The notes under the pieces were generated by a model. That model saw nothing but the letters and a program-made list of their open reading frames with translations. It was not told the DNA's origin and searched no databases. 8,348 nucleotides of DNA from an uncultured Rickettsiales bacterium (GTDB lineage: Bacteria > Pseudomonadota > Alphaproteobacteria > Rickettsiales > UBA1997): assembly GCA_937927795.1 (NCBI GenBank), contig CALBSF010000339.1, positions 1-8,348 on the forward strand. The letters run 5' to 3'. Both the position numbers and the translations under genes were made by a program. Of the stretch, positions 5,251-8,348 are shown one piece after another (within the stretch, counting starts at the first letter, position 1; each line of letters starts with the position of its first letter).

Positions 5251-8200
5251 ATGCAGACCAAGTTTTTGAAAAACTTTTTGAGTGTTATTTCTTGCTGTTT
5301 TTATGCTGCCTTTTTTATTTTAATTCCTATAAATTCTTACTCTACCAATCTTTTAGATGAGCCGAAAAACTATTCAGAGTATAGGGGTAATCGCTGTCAT
5401 ACTGGCACCATTGATTACGATCCACTTGGTGCGAATAAAGATATAACCTGGGAGCTTAGCAATCCGCAGTGTGCTGGTTTTGTAACTTGGTTGGGTGGGG
5501 CCATAGTTAGTGCGGGAATAGCTAGTAAATTAGCTTGCGATGCTACTAATCCACTTGGTTTGGGGAAAATTTCTTACGAACAGTTGGCGGAGTTAGAGCC
5601 GGATATACCAATAATAACCCCAAGCACTGCCAAGAAAATGCTTAGTCGATTTGCCAGATGTTCTGCAAGAGGTAGTGAAGCAACTATTCTTGGAAATTTG
5701 GCGGCAGCTGCTGCAACAACTCCGATGGGACCGCTTTATTCATCTCAGGCGGCGATGGCAACTCAGGATACTATGCGATGCTGCGCTTCTTATGCGGGTT
5801 ATGCGGCTGCTGTTGGTGTTGGTTTATCGGCACTTGCTGTAACTTATCGTTTTGCAAAAGTTGCCTATGAAAATACTACAATTTGTGGGGAAGGGTGGAA
5901 TAAATGGGAAGAGAAATGTAGGTCAGAAGAGGCTTGCAGAGATCAGGATAAAATTTGGGTTAAAACTCAAGGTGATTATGCAAGATGTTTAGTTGAAGCT
6001 TTTGCAAGAAATAATCCTAATTCTGCTGATTGTGCAGGTTTTAAAATTGATAACTCTACCAGAATTGTTAATAAAAATTATCGCGAATATATCTATGGTG
6101 GAAAAGAATATGAGGATAATGGATGTAAAAATCCATGGTCGAAAGCAGAGAGAATGACGAGACTTGGATATGATTCTGATAATCAAAGATATTATGTTAA
6201 GGGCTCTGGAGCCGCTCCATCATTTGCTTGTTATCGTTTTTTATCTTCTAATCCAAATGATAAAGAGGCGATGGAGGCTTTTGAATGTTGTAAAAAAAGA
6301 AGCCAGAGCACTCTTTGTATAGAAACCAATAATGACATTGCGGGGCCCGCTCATAGAAGTGATTATAAATTCTGTGAAGTGGGTTCAAGATGTAGCGTGG
6401 TGGATGTTACCTTTGAGGTTTATGAAAGTAAAAAAGTTCAAAATTATGTTTGCGCTAAAACATATTCAGTTTGTCCTTATAATCACCTGCTTGGTGGCGG
6501 AACTGAAACTAGCGCCGTAGATCCAAATGACACTTCTCTTACCTTAAATACTTGTCAATATTTAAATCATTGCTGGAAAGTGCCAATTTTGCCAACAGTT
6601 AGGCAAAGTAGCTTAGATCAAGGTTTTATTTCTTCGTCCTGTAAAGATATGAAGGGTGATTCTCAAAATTTTTATAGTTATGATGCTGGAATAATTCCGC
6701 TTAATACAAAAAGTTTTTCTGCACCAATGGCTCAGTGTGTTAAAGAGACTATGGAGAATGTTATGCTTCATAGGGGTGGAGATACGAAGTGTTTAGATCC
6801 AGAGGAGCAGCCATTTAGAGACGTTTGCAAAAGTGGATATGAATATCGCAAGGGTTATATCTTAAAAAACCAATCTTTCTTTGCAAAAATTCAAGATAGA
6901 TTGCAATCATTCATTCAGATTTTACTGATATTATCAATTACAATGTTTGGGGTGATGGTGTTGTTTGCGGTTCCAAATGCTGCAATTGAAAAGAAAAAAT
7001 TATTGCCTTACATCTTTAAAATTGGTTTAGTTTTATATTTTGCAACCGGAGATGCTTGGCAAAGTGGCTTTACTGAAGGAATTTTAAACAGCTCAACTTT
7101 TTTATCTGAAGCAGTTTTTAATGTTGATGAAGACAAAGATTCCTCTCAGCTTGATGGATGTCAATTTCCAAGATTTAATTATGCAGATTCTGATGAGTCA
7201 ACAAGATATAATCCAAGTAGAGCCGCGTATCCAGAAGGCAAATCTTATTTAAGAATTTGGGATACTCTTGATTGTAAGATTGCTCGGGCTCTTGGTTTTG
7301 GTCCAGAAGTTTCGGCTCCAAATTTATTAATTATGGCGGTTGGAGGATTATTTACTGGTGGATTTGGCGTAATGTTTGTGGTTGCAGCATTTATTTTTGC
7401 ATTCTTATTGATTTCAATGACGATAAGGGCTCTTCATATATTTTTACTTTCTGTGGTTTCAATTGTTTTATTAATTTATATTTCGCCAATAACCATAGCT
7501 GCATCTTTATTTGAAAGAACAAAGGGAATATTCCAAGGATGGCTAAAGCAATTAACGGGTTTTGCTTTGCAGCCAATGATATTATTTGCCTATCTTGCTT
7601 TGATGATCACCATGTTTGATACAATTACTATTGGCAACGATCTTCATTTTACTGGTGATGGCAGAACACAGATGAAGAGAATGATATGCGAGGGCGCGGC
7701 AGAAAATAGCAGCCTTTATTGTATTTTTAAAATTCCAAATATTTCAACTTATCACGGCCTTGAAATTATTGGCATAGGAATTCCGCAATTAATTTCGATG
7801 AATGCTGATAAGATGAATTCTATCTTTAAGGGCGCTATTATGATGTTCGTGTTCTTTAGTTTTATGGATAAAATAAGTTATTTTGCAAAAAAATTAGTCG
7901 GCGGCGAGGGTCTTAATAGCAGTTGGAATCTTTCTCCACAAAAAGCGGCAGGAAAGGCTTATTCAATTGGTCGTGGCATTCAAAAAAGAGTGATAGGTGG
8001 TTTAGCTAAGCACGGGACTGCAGCAGCAAAAAAAGTTGGCAGAGGAGCTGCATCTGCGGTTAGGTCGGCTACAAGCAAAGGAAAATCAATGGATAAGGCT
8101 CAAAATATTAGTGGCGCAAGTCATTCTTCTTCAGGTGGTGGCGCATCTAAGACTGGTGGTGCTGGTGGCGCATCTCAGGTGGGAGCTGCGGGAGGAGTAT

Positions 8201-8265
8201 CTCAAGCTGGAGGCTCTGGAGCGGGCGGCTCAAACTCTTCTTCTAATCCACCAACTAGTCCTTAG
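5251..8265 (+). CDS. virB6: Large VirB6/TrbL-superfamily type IV secretion protein
   Basis: Predicted polytopic inner-membrane component of a type IV secretion channel, 1004 residues against about 300 in Agrobacterium VirB6. A signal peptide covers residues 1-31 (hydrophobic 8-27, cleavage near NSYS/TN). Residues 40-530 form a large ectodomain with 26 cysteines, an even number fitting disulfides in the periplasm. Membrane segments follow at about 551-575, 584-601, three within 691-753, 771-790 and 858-876. The motif LLPYIFKIGLVLYFATGDAWQSGF (584-607) is typical of VirB6. A basic stretch (about 900-950) leads into a Gly/Ser-rich tail with a nine-residue tandem repeat. Long VirB6 paralogues with such extensions are known in Rickettsiales, usually after virB3-virB4; here the only neighbour is a porin 6 bases upstream. 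TraG- or TraN-like mating proteins share some features, but the membrane domain favours VirB6. No Shine-Dalgarno sequence is visible. Confidence 0.82.
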   Translation: MQTKFLKNFLSVISCCFYAAFFILIPINSYSTNLLDEPKNYSEYRGNRCHTGTIDYDPLGANKDITWELSNPQCAGFVTWLGGAIVSAGIASKLACDATNPLGLGKISYEQLAELEPDIPIITPSTAKKMLSRFARCSARGSEATILGNLAAAAATTPMGPLYSSQAAMATQDTMRCCASYAGYAAAVGVGLSALAVTYRFAKVAYENTTICGEGWNKWEEKCRSEEACRDQDKIWVKTQGDYARCLVEAFARNNPNSADCAGFKIDNSTRIVNKNYREYIYGGKEYEDNGCKNPWSKAERMTRLGYDSDNQRYYVKGSGAAPSFACYRFLSSNPNDKEAMEAFECCKKRSQSTLCIETNNDIAGPAHRSDYKFCEVGSRCSVVDVTFEVYESKKVQNYVCAKTYSVCPYNHLLGGGTETSAVDPNDTSLTLNTCQYLNHCWKVPILPTVRQSSLDQGFISSSCKDMKGDSQNFYSYDAGIIPLNTKSFSAPMAQCVKETMENVMLHRGGDTKCLDPEEQPFRDVCKSGYEYRKGYILKNQSFFAKIQDRLQSFIQILLILSITMFGVMVLFAVPNAAIEKKKLLPYIFKIGLVLYFATGDAWQSGFTEGILNSSTFLSEAVFNVDEDKDSSQLDGCQFPRFNYADSDESTRYNPSRAAYPEGKSYLRIWDTLDCKIARALGFGPEVSAPNLLIMAVGGLFTGGFGVMFVVAAFIFAFLLISMTIRALHIFLLSVVSIVLLIYISPITIAASLFERTKGIFQGWLKQLTGFALQPMILFAYLALMITMFDTITIGNDLHFTGDGRTQMKRMICEGAAENSSLYCIFKIPNISTYHGLEIIGIGIPQLISMNADKMNSIFKGAIMMFVFFSFMDKISYFAKKLVGGEGLNSSWNLSPQKAAGKAYSIGRGIQKRVIGGLAKHGTAAAKKVGRGAASAVRSATSKGKSMDKAQNISGASHSSSGGGASKTGGAGGASQVGAAGGVSQAGGSGAGGSNSSSNPPTSP
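8137..8217 (+). repeat. 27-bp tandem repeat, three copies, in the VirB6-like tail
   Basis: Three consecutive 27-bp units (8137-8163, 8164-8190, 8191-8217) encode GGASKTGGA, GGASQVGAA and GGVSQAGGS. The first two share their first 12 bases exactly (GGTGGCGCATCT); the third has diverged to GGAGGAGTATCT. The array is in frame, so copy-number change would alter tail length without breaking the gene. Confidence 0.7.
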
Positions 8266-8306
8266 AAAAATTTGTTATATAACCTCTGGTGCCATCTTAA
8301 GCTAAT

Positions 8307-8343
8307 CACCCTCACCCTAACCCTCTCCCCTCAAGGGAGAGGG
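8307..8343. repeat. GC-rich CCCTAACCC-type intergenic element with inverted repeat
   Basis: After the VirB6-like gene the AT-rich background gives way to a GC-rich block. Near-repeats CACCCT, CACCCT and AACCCT (8309-8324, approximately) lead into a perfect 9-bp inverted repeat, CCCTCTCCC (8321-8329) and GGGAGAGGG (8335-8343), with the loop CTCAA. I recall similar CCCTCACCCTAACCCTCTCCC palindromes scattered between genes in many Proteobacteria, resembling REP or MITE-like repeats. It could also work as a terminator or mRNA-stabilising hairpin for the porin-virB6 unit, but no T run follows within the eight bases left. The element may continue past the window. Confidence 0.6.
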
Positions 8344-8348
8344 GATTG

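Noticed and set aside
5989..6186. Minus-strand and other-frame ORFs inside the VirB6-like gene (5651-5842, 5989-6186, 6332-6520, 7391-7576, 8036-8305)
   Set aside because: They lie within a convincing 1004-codon gene, show no recognisable domains and read as shadow frames of its codons.
8274..8283. Palindrome GTTATATAAC just after the VirB6-like gene
   Set aside because: A 10-bp AT-rich palindrome without a T run or any second copy is not evidence of a regulatory site.
1..8348. CRISPR array, tRNA, rRNA, transposase or integrase
   Set aside because: No spaced direct repeats, cloverleaf-like sequence, rRNA-like sequence or recombinase motif was seen on either strand by eye.

Overview
The window is AT-rich, none of its genes has a clear Shine-Dalgarno sequence, and it carries parts of type IV secretion/conjugation systems. 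One of these is a very large VirB6-like protein with a signal peptide and a cysteine-rich ectodomain, an architecture I associate with Rickettsiales-type alphaproteobacterial endosymbionts. That assignment is inference: there is no rRNA or other marker gene here. The first 22 bases are the 3' end of the Illumina read-1 adapter, so position 1 is an untrimmed contig end.

Left part (23-3638). After the adapter comes a short stretch open in one frame up to 163, possibly the tail of a truncated gene. An AT-rich leader with a perfect inverted repeat follows, then nudC (NADH pyrophosphatase, + strand). Convergent to nudC, on the minus strand, are a TraF-type S26 conjugative peptidase and the TrbB secretion ATPase, which belong to P-type (RP4-like) conjugative machinery. 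The last codons of the traF-like gene contain a perfect 14-bp parS core, GTTTCACGTGAAAC, the ParB binding site.

Junction (about 3600-3660). The next minus-strand ORF is read as one gene but looks like a chimera. Its N-terminal part is half of a TauE/SafE exporter and its C-terminal part is the membrane region of TrbL. Isoleucine codon choice also changes near the join. With adapter left in the contig, this may be an assembly or amplification chimera joining two loci. A genuine gene fusion is the alternative.

Right part (3660-8348). Divergent from the tauE half is an outer-membrane beta-barrel porin. Six bases after it comes a 1004-residue VirB6/TrbL-superfamily protein with a signal peptide, 26 cysteines in its ectodomain, about seven membrane segments and a Gly/Ser tail built on a 27-bp tandem repeat. 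The window ends in a GC-rich 9-bp inverted repeat inside a CCCTAACCC-type intergenic element.

Functionally, TrbB would power a mating channel, TrbL/VirB6 would form its inner-membrane part, and TraF would mature its pilin. The porin and VirB6-like protein look like a two-gene cell-envelope unit. No pilin, relaxase, coupling protein, VirB4/TrbE, ParA/ParB, transposase, tRNA or CRISPR array is visible, so the transfer system is incomplete within the window.
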